From contig KN817592.1 of assembly GCA_000827495.1 (NCBI GenBank), positions 46,177-110,176 of the forward strand: DNA of 64,000 nt. Direction: 5' to 3'. Shown here one piece after another: positions 22,417 to 34,300 of this stretch. Origin of the DNA: Hypholoma sublateritium FD-334 SS-4. Its lineage: Eukaryota; Basidiomycota; Agaricomycetes; Agaricales; Strophariaceae. Position 1 is the stretch's first letter; every line of letters starts with the position of its first letter. Under the pieces are notes generated by a model. The model was not told the origin of the DNA. It saw nothing but the letters and a program-made list of their open reading frames with translations, and searched no databases. The translations under genes were made by a program, and so were the position numbers.

Positions 22417-24846
22417 ATGGCGCGCAAAACAGTTACAGCGTTTTCTATTGCACTCATCCTTACTGCTGCGTTCCTATTTTCTTCACGCAGGAAAACTTGG
22501 ACATCATCCCCGCTTTCCCTCAACATAATCAAAATAAACAGTGATTCTGATTTTCCATGGGACAAAGTCAGATACATCCTTGAATTATCCAATTCAAAGG
22601 AACTATGCTCACACTTCCAATTCCATGATAGGTGCTCGCTCACAAAACCCTGGTATGGCAGAAATGCTACGACGATTTCCAGTGCGCGCGTCTCTTGGTA
22701 AGGATTAGTTTGTCTCGTGTGTTTTGATATGTCCAACGGACATCGAAATCATGCTCGCTTCACCACTGCGCGCCCATCAGGTCCCTCTCAACTATTCCGC
22801 ACCAGACGCCGAGCAAGCGAGCATTGCCCTCATCCGCAAGCGCGCCATAGTCCGCCGGGGACCTTTATACCGGGGACCTATCCTTATCAACCCCGGAGGG
22901 CCTGGCGGCAGTGGCGTCGACGTCGTCCTGCTGGGAGGGAAAACGCTCAGCACGATCCTTGGTCCGCAGTTCGACATCGTCGGCTTTGATCCTCGTGGTA
23001 ATAACATCCTGTTCTTTCTGGGCCACAACCGGTGCGCTCACCTCGGAGCGTTATTTTTGACTCGCAGGCGTTGGGCGCTCGCTTCCTCGGGCGTCATTCT
23101 TTCGCACAGACGCCGCGCGCGCGTTATGGGCCGAGAGCGTTCGATATCTCAACATCTCTGGCGAGGGCATCGGGCGCGCGTGGGCGCTCTTTCATGTATA
23201 CGGTGGGCTGGCGGCGGAGAATGACGACGGTGGCCTGAAGCATATAAATACCGACCAGACGGCGCGCGACATGCTACGCATCGTCGAGGCGCACGGGCGC
23301 TCGAAGCTGCAATATTGGGGGTTCTCGTGGGCATCTTATATTATCTCTACATTACTTAACACTGAATGGTTTTCTGCTTGATTAGGTATGGGTCTGTGCT
23401 AGGTGCTTCGTTTGCAGCCATGTTTCCTGTAGGCATATTCTCGCTTGCTTCTCCGAGCCGCACGTCTACTGAGCGCAACTGGGGACAGGATAAAGTTGAG
23501 CGCATTGTAATCGATGGTGTAGTCGACGCGGAAGACTACTATAAAAGAATGTGTCTCCATCTTAATTTTCACAAACTGCTAAACTGACCTATCACTATAG
23601 CCTTGTGGGCACACAACTTGCTCGACACGGACAAGGCTATGAATATGTTCTTCTCCGACTGCGCAGACGCTGGCCCCTACCTCTGCGCATTCTGGGCGCC
23701 TACCGCAGCTGACATCGAGAGGAATCTGACAACAATCTTCACTTCCCTCAGTGCGCGGCCCATTTCGGTTCACACTAACACCAGCTACGGAATCGTTGAC
23801 TATACCCTGCTGCACCACTTGATATTCGGCGCTTTATATTTTCCATACGCGACCTTTCCCAAGTTAGCACAAGCTCTTGCAGCGCTCACAACTGGTGACG
23901 CGCGGCCGATATACGAGATGGCAATACCTGCTCCCAAATTTGAATGCTCTTGTGACGAGAACAGTGGGCGGGCATATGCCAGTGTCCCGGATGCAACGAT
24001 GGCGATCTTATGCAACGACGGAGACGTTGTTCCCGGGGATTTGGATGCGACGCAGGCGTACTATGACATGATGACAAAATCTTCGAAATGGGGAGATATA
24101 TGGTCAAATATTCGAATGGGATGCGTGTTTGTATCGGCTTGTCTGATCGATGGTCGATGGCTAAGTTTTTATAATTTAGTGGCTGGCCGTCGTTTCCTAA
24201 GAATCATTTCCAAGGTAAGAATCATGCTTTGTTTAATGAAGACTCCACCTTCTGACGCAATGCCTTAGGACCGTTTGATGCAAACACGAGCCACCCTATC
24301 TTGATTATTGGAAACACCGCTGGTGAGCGGTTATTTCGTACTAGATTGAATCATGATGCTAATTTTTCTTCCAGATCCAGTCACACCGCTTTGGGCGTAA
24401 GTAAGACCATTGCACCATACGCCGAAAATGACTTGAACTGTCTGCACATAGAGCAAAGAAGATGTCCACTAAATTCCCCGGCTCAGTCGTACTCACTCAA
24501 AACACCGGAGGTGTGCGTACCATATTTATCCGAGAGCTTTAGAAATCCGATATATGATGAATTCTAGCATTGTTCCATATCAGCACCTTCAATTTGCACC
24601 ATGAAATACGTTGCATCCTATTTCCTCACTGGGAACCTCCCAAATCCCGACACAATATGCCAGCCTGTGGTCCCAGTATTCAACGGGGTAACTATGAAAG
24701 AAAATCAGGAGGAAACAATCTCTCTAGAAGCCAATATGATGCAAGAACCTCTAATGGCAAGCTTGTCGGCAGAGGACGTTCGCATATTCGAAGCGGTCAT
24801 GGAACTGGTAAACACTCCGGGGATTGTGCCGCGTCTTGGCGTATAG
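22417..24846 (+). CDS. TAP-like alpha/beta hydrolase (putative peptidase), copy 2
   Basis: Multi-exon gene. It starts with exon 22417-22566 (N-terminal hydrophobic anchor, FSIALILTAAFLF, ending in FPWDK). A 66-base exon follows (22632-22697, CYDDFQCARLL), then one starting at 22781 (VPLNYSAPDAEQ, INPGGPGGSG, GPQFDIVGFDPRG). Later exons give HINTDQTARDML, the nucleophile elbow GFSYGSVLG split by an intron, VERIVIDGVVDAEDYY, and GNTADPVTPLW with the acid Asp. The GGHCSISAPS motif with the probable catalytic His is in the last exon. The full triad is present and a continuous frame can be traced to 24846. One oddity: the donor after DAEDYYK reads GA where the other intact copy has GT, so splicing probably uses a GT a few bases on. 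Substrate is unknown; family members include tripeptidyl aminopeptidases. Probably membrane-anchored or secreted. Confidence 0.8.
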
Positions 24847-25517
24847 ATGTGCAGCTGGTGCCTTCCATCATGATCAGGCACAAATTATGTACAATGCACG
24901 TAAGTGGGTCATGTTTTCCGTTTCTCTTTGGATTTTAACGAGCGTGTCTTCATTCCTCCACTTTTACAATTCCTATTTATAGAGGTCGTTCTATTTTTAA
25001 ACTTGACCCGGAATCTCCTTTTTTGTACTTTTATCTACTATGGATATATGAATCCCCACTCGCTTTCAATATTTAATTCTCGAAACTAAAGCGAGACGCC
25101 TACAATTACAAGATCAATCCAAACTCATTCTTCGACATCGAATAATCTCACGATGAGGTCAGGTCAAAAAGCGCTCTACCATTACCACGACCCCACATCT
25201 TGCCCCGAGGTCACTTCATTCTTGTCTCAGCCATCCATTTTTTTGATCAATGTCGGGACCCATTTGGCTAGCTGGAAAGCCCTGGTGACAGCGCGCACCA
25301 GTCCACACCAGTGTATCTCCTTGATTTCAATCAAATTTTTCGTACATACATATGCTTAACGCTCGGCGCTTGATGATCATCGTGGAAAGATTCAATAATT
25401 CACTGTTGGATTCACGCAATATGTAGATTGGAGTCAACCTGCCGAGCTAACATATAAAAAAGTCAGGCCAGGGCAGATAAATACCCATCGACTGCTGTCC
25501 ATTTCTCAAGCATCGAA
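24847..25517. other. Intergenic
   Basis: AT-rich, with several short open frames that show no motif. It ends with the TATA element of the next gene. Confidence 0.4.
25453..25460 (+). promoter_or_regulatory. Probable TATA box for the 25518 gene
   Basis: tataaaaa lies 65 bases before the ATG at 25518, a plausible core-promoter spacing for a short 5' UTR. Confidence 0.45.
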
Positions 25518-26142
25518 ATGTACTCCCTTGCACGCATCTGCACCTTCGTTGGTCTCGCTGCTTCTAGCGCTATGGCCTTCGTACTCCCCTCTCTCAGCGC
25601 GTGGACGGAGTTGCACACGAACGCGCTGATCAACGCGCAGACTGTGACTGACCTCAACGCCGCCGCCGACGCATTCCTTTCCCAGAACATCAGCATCGTG
25701 GTGAACGGCGCGTCTCTAACGCGCAGCCAGTTCCTGAAGACCTTGGCGGTTAACCTTCCAGGAAGGGTCTCCGGCAACGTGTCTTACACTGCAATTATTG
25801 AGGACCCTACGGACCCCTCGAACTCTACTGCAGTGCGTTCAAATCCTTGTAGATGGATATCTTGTCTGACAATTGTGGTATTAGGCCGGATGGGTTGGCG
25901 TCTTCTTGGTATCCAGCAATTTTTACACCAGCCACAGCCTGATCGAGAGTTCCTCCAACAATGTTCTGTAAGTATCAGTCAAGAGTCAAATCTCTACTGG
26001 CAAACTAAACGTTGAGCCCTACGACAGCATCCAGCAAGATCCCGCTATCCCCGTTCCCCCTACACTGCCTGGAGGCATTCGTGGTGATTTTGATGGCAGA
26101 AGGGTTATGGTTTTCAACAGTGTTACTGTAGTGGACACGTAG
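25518..26142 (+). CDS. Small secreted protein, possible NTF2/SnoaL-like fold
   Basis: Three exons (25518-25832, 25885-25967, 26028-26142) give 170 aa. The first 20 residues look like a signal peptide (MYSLARICTFVGLAASSAMA). The body contains LNAAADAFLSQNISIVVNG, SRSQ-type helix residues (TRSQFLKTLA), SYTAIIEDPTD, GWVGVFLVSSNFY and a C-terminal GDFDGRRVMVFNSVTVVDT. The alternation of helix and strand-like segments resembles NTF2/SnoaL-like proteins common in Agaricomycetes, but no catalytic residues can be assigned. The last intron is 60 bases; bases inside its 3' end also read open, so an alternative acceptor is possible. Confidence 0.65.
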
Positions 26143-26487
26143 ATGACTGTTTAATTTTGTACCGTCAGCGTTCACATTACACATAATCTCCTGTGCATTG
26201 GTGGGCAGATGGAACGGATGTTATATGTTTGGAAGGTGCGATATCCTCGAGTGGGAAAGCGCTTGTATCGAACACCCCAGCGTATTGTTCCCGTCCCCCT
26301 TTGCAGAGATGAACCGCATCTTGCACGTACTTAATCTTCGGCCCTAATCTGTCCCGAGTGTTGCTGGTTTTCATAGCAATAGGTTTGCGAACCAGCAAAA
26401 GAAATGTTCGCTAGGCCATCCAAGTAATCTTCAGACTAGGCTTTCAAAATGCGAGCTTGTGTCCAAAGAATGCGAGCAAATAAGCTG
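26143..26487. other. Intergenic
   Basis: Convergent 3' ends of the secreted-protein gene and RSA3. No gene is seen. Confidence 0.4.
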
Positions 26488-27129
26488 TCAATTCAACACA
26501 ACATCCATTTCATTGTTGGTCGTGTTGCTACTCGATGAGGTAAACACATCGGAGCCCGAGGCCAAGGAATCGATGAGCAATGCAAGTCGCGAGCTTCCAA
26601 GGTTAGGCTCCTACGAGTTTATGAGAATTAGATCTCAACGAAAGAGATGATCGCGTACCTTGCGGATTTCCTCGAGATCATCCTTGAATCCATCCACCAC
26701 CGAAGACATCCAAAACTGCCGGAATCTCTCCTTCAATTTCTGCTCTTGCTCCTGAGATTTTTCGGAGTTCTGAGAGGGGAGGAAAGAAGGCAGTGTCGCG
26801 GGGGGCGGTGATGGCGACGGCGACGCTCGCCTTATCGGTTTTGTGGCGGCTGGGGTTGCCTTTTCCTGCCTCCCGCGAGCTACAATTGGCTTCCTCACTT
26901 CATCTTCGGATTCGGATTCAGAGGAGTCTGAAGATGAGGATGACTCAGACTCGGTCGCGGGTTGCGGCGTGGTCACTGGCACGACCTTGCGAACCGTAGG
27001 CGGCGCTTCGTCATCGCCAGAATCGGACGACGACGATGAAGAGGACCCGCTGGACGAAGCTGCTCTCCTCTTGCGCTTCCTGTTTCGTTTCCGTTGCGCT
27101 GGAGGTTTGGTTGCCGCTGCAGGAGGCAT
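26488..27129 (-). CDS. RSA3: Ribosome assembly protein 3
   Basis: Two exons: 27129-26659 and 26610-26488, with a 48-base intron. The N-terminal part is basic (QRKRNRKRKRR), then Ser-rich and acidic (SSSSSSSDSGDDE and SSSSDSSESESEDE), which is usual for Rsa3. The C-terminal Rsa3 domain is clear: KERFRQFWMSSVVDGFKDDL, EEIRK, then across the intron EPNLGSSRLALLIDSLASG. Rsa3 acts in the nucleolus on 60S subunit precursors. The ATG at 27129 (MPPAAATKPP) is chosen because it fits family N-termini; in-frame ATGs at 27174, 27189 and 27201 are alternatives. Confidence 0.85.
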
Positions 27130-27201
27130 TTGTGGAGAATGAACTGAAGGTTCGACGGATTTGGAAGCTTGCATCTGAAAATATTCCATCACATGACACA
27201 T

Positions 27202-28987
27202 GATTCGCGGCCCGGTATCCTGAGGATGGGCGCTTGTTTCGAATGCTTTGACGCTCTCTCGATTTATTTTATAATTTCTCTGGGGAAGGCATTACAAATA
27301 CTTCGTTTCCATGTAAATTTTACGCCGATGATCGATTCAAGTTGCCCACGACTAGACCGCCAGTCGCCAAACTTCAAGGGTCCAAACTTAGTAAGCAGGC
27401 TGCCGTTTTTGGATAAAGGTGATGTGATGGAATCGGAGTCAGCCACCCGCGCTGTGCACTGGTTTGTGCCACTGGGCAAATACTACACTTAAGCCAAAAA
27501 AACAAACAAAAACAAGCCCCAGGAGTATAAGAAAGGGCCCGTTTGTAATTTCGCCTCTATCGCCCCTTGCCTTCTTCCTCCCATCATCAGCTTCCAATCT
27601 GCCCTCTACACCGAGGGTCCGAGTTGCACTTGGGTGGCGCATGCACTGCACTACATGGCATTCTACTATCAATCTACCAACGATGCATAGCTCCCTCATC
27701 ACCTTGAGCACAAATCATGCACAGCGTATCGATACAACAACACCCGCCCAAGGGCGCGATCTTCGCATAGTCAGTCCATGCAACATCTGAGCCACTGACG
27801 GACATCGCCCATGTATACGAGTCAGCCAACATCACTGAGCCTTCCCTGCCCGCGCCACACATAATCCATCACATAGTCCTGGTCTCTGTAGTAGACTGGG
27901 CTATGGCACGAAAGCACCAATGAAACCGAAAGGCGGAGGTGGGCATGGCAGAACGACGCGAGTTAGTTCACCATGTCTGGAAGTGGCACCCTTGAGCGCA
28001 GTCCGTAGGTCGGTGACGGTGTCACTGCATCTATCTGGGAGCCGCAAAGGCGACTTCGATTGCGCTAGTGTATGCGTTATCGCTGCTAGTAGCTGTTGTT
28101 GCCGGGGGTGGGAGCACCAATGCAGGATGGCTCGGCTGGTCAAGGCGGTCCCTCGTCAGGCGATCGGTGTCTGCTGTGTGGTACGTTTATCTTGCATTGT
28201 TGATATTTCTGCTCTCATCTCAATTCTCCTAGCCTCAGCACTTCACTGGGAACTCCGCATCACGTATATTTTACGTCCCCCTGTTACATTATGATATATT
28301 CTGACATTATAGGTTAGCCCACCTCTCGATGGATTGATATCTGTCGGCCGCAGAACATTCTTCTGGCCCGGTAGACTCATAAAGCGTCTCGGTTTTGCGT
28401 CGCTTGTTTCTCTGACTCGTTATTCAGTCACACAGCCGACTACTATCATTATCCCAGTTTGGATGCCGTACTTGGACCCACATTCACATCCTCGATAAAC
28501 CAACACACCCATTGCTACGCTATCGTGCTCGCACAATCTGCACGTCGTGAGTCGATTTTGCGCTGTTCTTTGATGGTCCGTTCTAATCATCATGCAGTGC
28601 ATTTCTTTTTTTTTTTTTTTCTTTTTCTCGCTTTCCCTTTCTCCTCTGTATCATTATCCTTCATTTATTGGCATTGCTTCTACGCAAAAAGCATCCGATA
28701 TGTTCACGTCCCTGCTTAACTCAAAAGACACTCTTATCAGTGTCATTCAACGTTCCTCCAGCCATAATTGCTCGCTTGTGCCCTTGACCCAGTTCACTAG
28801 TGTAGTTCAAATTTAGATCTTCTGATAAACAATTGATATGATTCACACTGATCAATGAACACCCCAGTAAAGCATGGAGGTGGTGGTAAACGACAACCGC
28901 TAGTGAAAATACGCTGCTTGGGGCACCGTGCGCTCCACCCCTTCATTTGAGGACGAACGTATAGCACGGGTAATGGCATGCACCCCC
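27202..28987. other. Long intergenic region with possible unannotated minus-strand exons
   Basis: Minus-strand open frames at 27439-27711 (ending with a hydrophobic FLILLGLVFVCFFGLSVVF segment), 27674-27862 and 27901-28143 look moderately protein-like, but I could not join them with confident splice sites. A run of 16-18 T bases lies near 28606-28620. No RNA gene is recognised. Confidence 0.35.
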
Positions 28988-29754
28988 TCAATAAATGCCC
29001 GGTATGAGGCTGTATGGCACCTTCGCCGCCCACGCGTCCCACTGCGCCTCGAAATAGCCTTTCATTATTGCGTCTTCCCTGTTCAGCCGCGGAACCATTG
29101 TGAGAACGAATGATGCCGCACCCGCGAGCCAGCCCAGCGCTATCAGCGGGCCATCCCATGGCGGCTGAAGCACGCCCGAGCATTCCAGTAGCCACGCGCC
29201 GGGCGTCGTGTGGCATGACAGCGCGCCGAAGAAGCCCAGAGCGCCGCTGCTGTAGGCGGGATGGCGGACGAAGGCGTATGGCCCGGATGTCACGAGCCGG
29301 TGGTCCTTCTTGAGGCTGATCTCGAAGGTGAATGATTTTCCCAGCGCTTTGTAGCATTGTCGGCGGATGAGCGTGCCTGTAATACAGCACACCCATGCGA
29401 CAAGGAAGGACCGGGTGATGGCGATGTTTGTAGGGGGAGATTTTCGGTTGAGCGCTGCGCTGATTAGATGGGAGGGGATGGAGTCGGGATACGCGTTGGC
29501 TAGGATGCTCAGAACCTCGGCAGCTCCGGAGAGGTAGAAACACGTCTATCCAATACATATGTGGTAAGTGCTGTTTTTTGTAAGAGCTAGTGATGGCGCG
29601 ACATGCTTACCTTAATAATTCGAGGGATAAGATACACTTCGAGTCCGACTGATCCCACGCGTTCCGCTGATTGCGCCGGAGGAGTTGGGGCAGTGAACAT
29701 TGTGTGAATAGCCCATGTTACCGACAAAGAGAATGGTATACGCAGAAGTGACAT
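28988..29754 (-). CDS. Isoprenylcysteine O-methyltransferase-like membrane protein
   Basis: Two exons, 29754-29611 and 29545-28988, give 233 aa. The C-terminal half has the ICMT/PEMT pattern: FTFEISLKKDHRLVTSGPYA, FVRHPAYSSG, and near the end MVPRLNREDAIMKGYFEAQW and KVPYSLIPGIY. These form the SAM- and substrate-binding segment of the family. Hydrophobic segments suit an ER membrane protein. ICMT methylates the C-terminal prenylcysteine of CaaX proteins such as pheromones and Ras. Basidiomycetes often carry several divergent paralogues, so whether this is the main Ste14 enzyme cannot be told from the sequence. Confidence 0.8.
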
Positions 29755-30041
29755 TGATAAATATATATGACTGATGTGAGAGTAATGATACAGTCGAAGT
29801 GGAACGAGTTCGTACAGAATGTGCCAGTGAGAGCCAAGGTTCAAGTTGAAGCCGGAACAAAGATGACGATCAAGACTTTTAGTACTTTTATATTTTCGTA
29901 CTTTTCTCACGTACATTTGGACCGGTAATCCAAGTCAACCGTTATGTTTTTCTGGATCTACGTTACAGTTTGTGTCAGAAATATGGTGCTCTGTCAAACA
30001 GAAAAAATCGTCAGTAGTTCAAAATTTGGAGCATAGTGAAC

Positions 30042-30965
30042 CTACTCTTGTGCTAGAGATTCTGTGCAGCGCACCGCCCTGTCCCAGATGTTCATTCCGT
30101 TCCTCGCCTCTTCTTCCCACTCCTTTCGTAAATCTTGACTTCTTGACAGGACGCAATATGCTGAGCGTTTGACTGCACGATGTTCGACGATCCACCGTAG
30201 GCTTTCGTCCAAATCCTCTTCGGACAACAGATCTATAAGGATGACCACAACGACAACCATTACGGATGGCAGGTCAAATAGTTCCAGGAGATCGTCAAGA
30301 CACTGGTCTTGTGGACGGTGAAAGGGGACCGCGATGTGGCTTAGGCGCGTGAAATGTGCGATATTTAAATGCGTCGAGTACGATCCCATTTTTCCGAGCC
30401 GCAAATGCGTGACCTTAGTGAAAAAGGGCGAAGGGTTTGCAGAGCTGGCGAGCATGGCCTGCGACCAGTAGCGGCGCTTGGCATCAATCAGGAGGAGGTG
30501 AAGGTCCTGCTTGCGGGTGATCGTTCGTTCCTGGAGAATACTTAAGCGTGCTGTCGCCGGAGACGAGGAATGAATGATCCAATTGAGGTTATCCTCCGTG
30601 ATGGCGAGATTGAGCAGAACGTCGCAGGTTCGGAAGATATGTAGAGTCATATTGGATACAGGCTCGATCCAGATGCTTCGAACGTGTGCTTTAGGAACGA
30701 AGTTGGGAATGGGACTATTGACAAGCTGTAGCCCAAGAGCCGCAGAAAGCGTCATGGCTTTGCGCAGCTTTGTTACGACAATTGTCGAATAAAGATATGG
30801 TATAGCGAGTTTGCGCGTCCAGGAGGAGGACTCGCACAGAGCCAGGCAGAAGGAAGTCGACAAGATGCATGCGTATCGAAAGATATGATCGACAATTTCC
30901 GGCGGGAGGATGGCTGAGAAGTCATCTTGGGAGCTGTTGGCTGCATCCATATCGTGGTCGTCCAT
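30042..30965 (-). CDS. F-box-like protein, paralogue A
   Basis: Single exon, 307 aa. The start MDDHDMDAANSS is the first true ATG; the open frame upstream of it begins with GTG. An F-box-like segment follows (LPPEIVDHIFRYACILSTSF), then IPYLYSTIVVTK as seen in many Agaricomycete F-box proteins, and leucine-rich segments (THLRLGKMGSYSTHL, IAHFTRLSHIAVPF). It ends with RKEWEEEARNGMNIWDRAV. It is clearly paralogous to the gene at 51545-52483 along its whole length. An adaptor role in SCF ubiquitin ligases is inferred only from the F-box resemblance. Confidence 0.75.
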   Translation of the reverse strand: MDDHDMDAANSSQDDFSAILPPEIVDHIFRYACILSTSFCLALCESSSWTRKLAIPYLYSTIVVTKLRKAMTLSAALGLQLVNSPIPNFVPKAHVRSIWIEPVSNMTLHIFRTCDVLLNLAITEDNLNWIIHSSSPATARLSILQERTITRKQDLHLLLIDAKRRYWSQAMLASSANPSPFFTKVTHLRLGKMGSYSTHLNIAHFTRLSHIAVPFHRPQDQCLDDLLELFDLPSVMVVVVVILIDLLSEEDLDESLRWIVEHRAVKRSAYCVLSRSQDLRKEWEEEARNGMNIWDRAVRCTESLAQE

Positions 30966-31379
30966 AGAGTTTTCCAAAGCTTTTGAAACGGCCCTGAAAG
31001 TTTGTGGGTGCTTGAACGCTACATGTATTGCGTAAAGGTTGCGTAAAGGTTCCCACAAACAACCCACAAACCTGGATTTCGCAGTTCACGGCACTGTGTG
31101 AATAGTAGAGAGACCGACTCCCTCTGTGATGTATGAGCTGACTAGAGAATACTTAGATGGCGAAGAAAAGTTGACAGAAAGAGTCAAAGGGGTCTGAAAG
31201 AAAGGGTTGGTTAGATTCTAGTTTCGGCACCGGGGTCCGGGCAGTGTGCTGATTAGGATCACGAAATGTCACGTCATGCGCGTGTCGTCACACAACGTTG
31301 ATGAGTAACGCACTTGCAAGTCATCAGCGTCTCCCACCGTCTCCAGCCAGAACTCGTCTTACCACACCTCCACCCCGCA
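30966..31379. other. Divergent intergenic region
   Basis: Between F-box A (minus) and RFC1 (plus). It has an 11-bp direct repeat (gcgtaaaggtt twice, 31030-31051). No gene is seen. Confidence 0.45.
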
Positions 31380-34300
31380 ATGGCGCCCGCAGCGAAAATC
31401 GTAAAGTCCACAAAAGGCGGGAAACAGTCTGGAAACTTGCATTTGTTCTTCGGACCCGTGGGGAGCAGCCAATCAAAAGCAACTCCTAAAGCCAGCGGAA
31501 CATCGCAGGTATGTCACAAGTAGCTTGCCTTCCAGCGCGTCGCTTACTTCGTTCTAAGCCGTCTGCATCTGGGTCGCAGAAACCTCAACCGATACTATCC
31601 GGTGAGCTTAACATCACACAATGCTATGAAAACTAACACTCGTCTTCACTAGCCGAAAATAGGTCAGTTTTCTGCAGTTTCCCTAGTGCGCTGGGCTTAT
31701 TCATTACTTTCCAGGGCAATTAAACCTACCGCTACAACGTCAGTCATTTATTATCTCCCTTGAACTGTCGTTGAGCGCGAATAAAGTGTGAAGAAAAGCC
31801 ATGATGTCACGGTCATCGACGACAGCGACGATGAGCCGCTGGTTCCGTCCAAGAAACCCACGCCTGCTAAATCCAAGGCCAAAATCATCCAATCCAGCGA
31901 CGAGGAAGAAGAAAAGCCCACAAACCCCACGCCGTGAGTCTCATGCCATGACACACGAATAGTGGTTGACCAACCTTCCATGCTATCAGGAAGAAGACAC
32001 CGACCTTGAAACGCAAGAAGTCGACGGTGATCTCCAGCGACGAAGACGAAGCCGAGGAGACGCCCCCGAAGAAGAAAGCCGCTGTCTCCTCCGGCAAGTC
32101 AGCGAAGCCGCGTGCGTCGACCAGCAAGGCGACGAAGCCGAAGCCGAAGCCGGCGAAGCGAAAGCAGGACGAAGACTTTGATATGGCCTCGCCAGACGAG
32201 GATGACGACTCGGGTGACGACGACGACAATTTCATTGTGGACGACGACGAGGACGAGAAGCCGAAGAAGAAGCGGGCGGCGCCGAAGAAGGCCCCCACGG
32301 TGAGCGCGTCCAAGGGCAAGTCGGCAAAGGAGAAAGTTGAGGAACCCGAGAGCAAGGAGCCACCTAAAAAATTCAAGTGCGTAGTCTATGCTATACTTGG
32401 ACCTCTCACTGTTAATCTACCGCATTTAGTTGGGCAGCGAAGCGAGCGGCGCTGGCGGCAGGCCCGGTCGCTCACGGTTCGAAGCAGGTGCCAGATGGCG
32501 CCCCAGACGCGCTGGCCGGCCTCTCCTTCGTGTTCACGGGCGAGCTCAGTAGCTTCTCGCGCGACGAGGCGAGCGATCTCGGCAAGCGGTTCGGCGGGTA
32601 AGCACCGCACCGCCCCCATCTATGCGCGCCCATGCTGACGTTCGTGCAGCCGCGTCGTGGGCCAGCCGTCGGGCAAGACGGACTTCGTCGTGCTGGGCGA
32701 CAACGCGGGTCCGAGCAAGATCGCTGCGATCAAGAAGCACGGGATCAAGACGCTGAATGAGGACGAGTTCCTCGCGCTCATCGGCACGCGGAAGGGCGGC
32801 GGCAAGGTCGACGAGAAGACAAAGAAGAAGATGGAGAAGGAGAAGGAGGACATCAAGAAGGCGGCGCGCGAGATGGAAAAGCGCGAGCAAAGCGAGGCGA
32901 AGGCGACGCATGCGGGGAAGACGTACGATCCTGCGACGCAGCTGTGGACGGTGCGCTATGCACCCCAGCAGCTAAAGGAAATCTGTGGGAATAAGGGGCA
33001 GGTGGAGAAACTCCAGCTGTGGTTGCATGACTGGTATGCGGACGCTGGTTGTACTACCATGGTTTGTGTTAATCTTTCATTGCTGCGGACAGGCAAAATA
33101 GCATGAAATCGGGCTTCAAGAAACCCGGGAAGAATGGGATGAATATGTTCCGTGCCGTACTGATCACTGGATCCCCTGGAATTGGGAAGACAACGAGCGC
33201 TCATCTGTGCGCACAGCTTGAAGGGTACACTCCCATCGAAATGAACGCTAGCGATTCACGTAGTAAAAAGCTAGTTGAGGTATGTTGCGTAACTTTCGTA
33301 CGTCTGTTCACGAGCCCTTACGACACGCCTTAGAACGGAATGAACATCAACAATTCCTCGTTGGATGGATATATCAAAGGCGGCCAGGTAAAGGCTCTCC
33401 GAGTAACATATTCATGTCTTGCTTAATATATTGCAGGAAACAAATTCTCAAGGCATCATGATCACAGATAAATCTTGCCTGATTATGGATGAGGTCGATG
33501 GTATGTCAGCGGGCGACCGAGGAGGTGTGGGTGCGCTCAACGCTCTGATAAAGAAGACAAAGGTATATGCGCAGCATGTGTTAGTTTGTCGTGCTGTTTC
33601 TAACATCACCCATAGATTCCTATTATATGCATCGCCAACGACCGTGGTGCGCAGAAACTAAAGCCGTTGATGGCGACTACGTTCAATTTGTCCTTCCATA
33701 AGTGCGTGCAGTGCAACGAGTCCCCCCCCGTAGCAATACTGATTAAATTTCTTAGACCGCCAGCCCAGGCAATCAGATCTAGGATCCTCACTATTGCTTT
33801 CAAGTGAGCTTGCACAAAAACATGCTAACTTATACTGATTTGCTTGGCAGGGAAAAGATGAAGATCCCTGCAAACGTGATCGACCAGCTCGTCATGGGGG
33901 CGCAATCCGACATCCGCCAAGTGCTGAACATGCTCTCGACATGGAAGCTATCTCACGATGCGATGGACTTTGACGAGGGCAAACACCTGTAGGCATCCCG
34001 TGGGTTTGGGGTATCGGCTATTATTGATCTCAATCTCGTCTGCGCGCAGTGCGAAGCTAAATGAGAAGCACTCCAACATGAGCCCGTTCGACATCACGAA
34101 CAAAATCCTGGGGCCGTATGTCTACTCGCCGACCTCGCGCGAGACGCTCGGGGACAAGATGGAGTATTACTTCCAAGACCACTCCTTCATGCCCCTCTTC
34201 ATACAGGAAAACTATCTCAAGACGAGCCCGGCGCGCTCGCGCAACCTCGATGGCGCGGAGAAGACGCTGAAGGACCTCCGGCTGATGGAGCGCGCGTCCG

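Noticed and set aside
28605..28625. T-run that might be a poly(A) tail of an inserted retroelement on the minus strand.
   Set aside because: No element sequence or target-site duplication could be found beside it.
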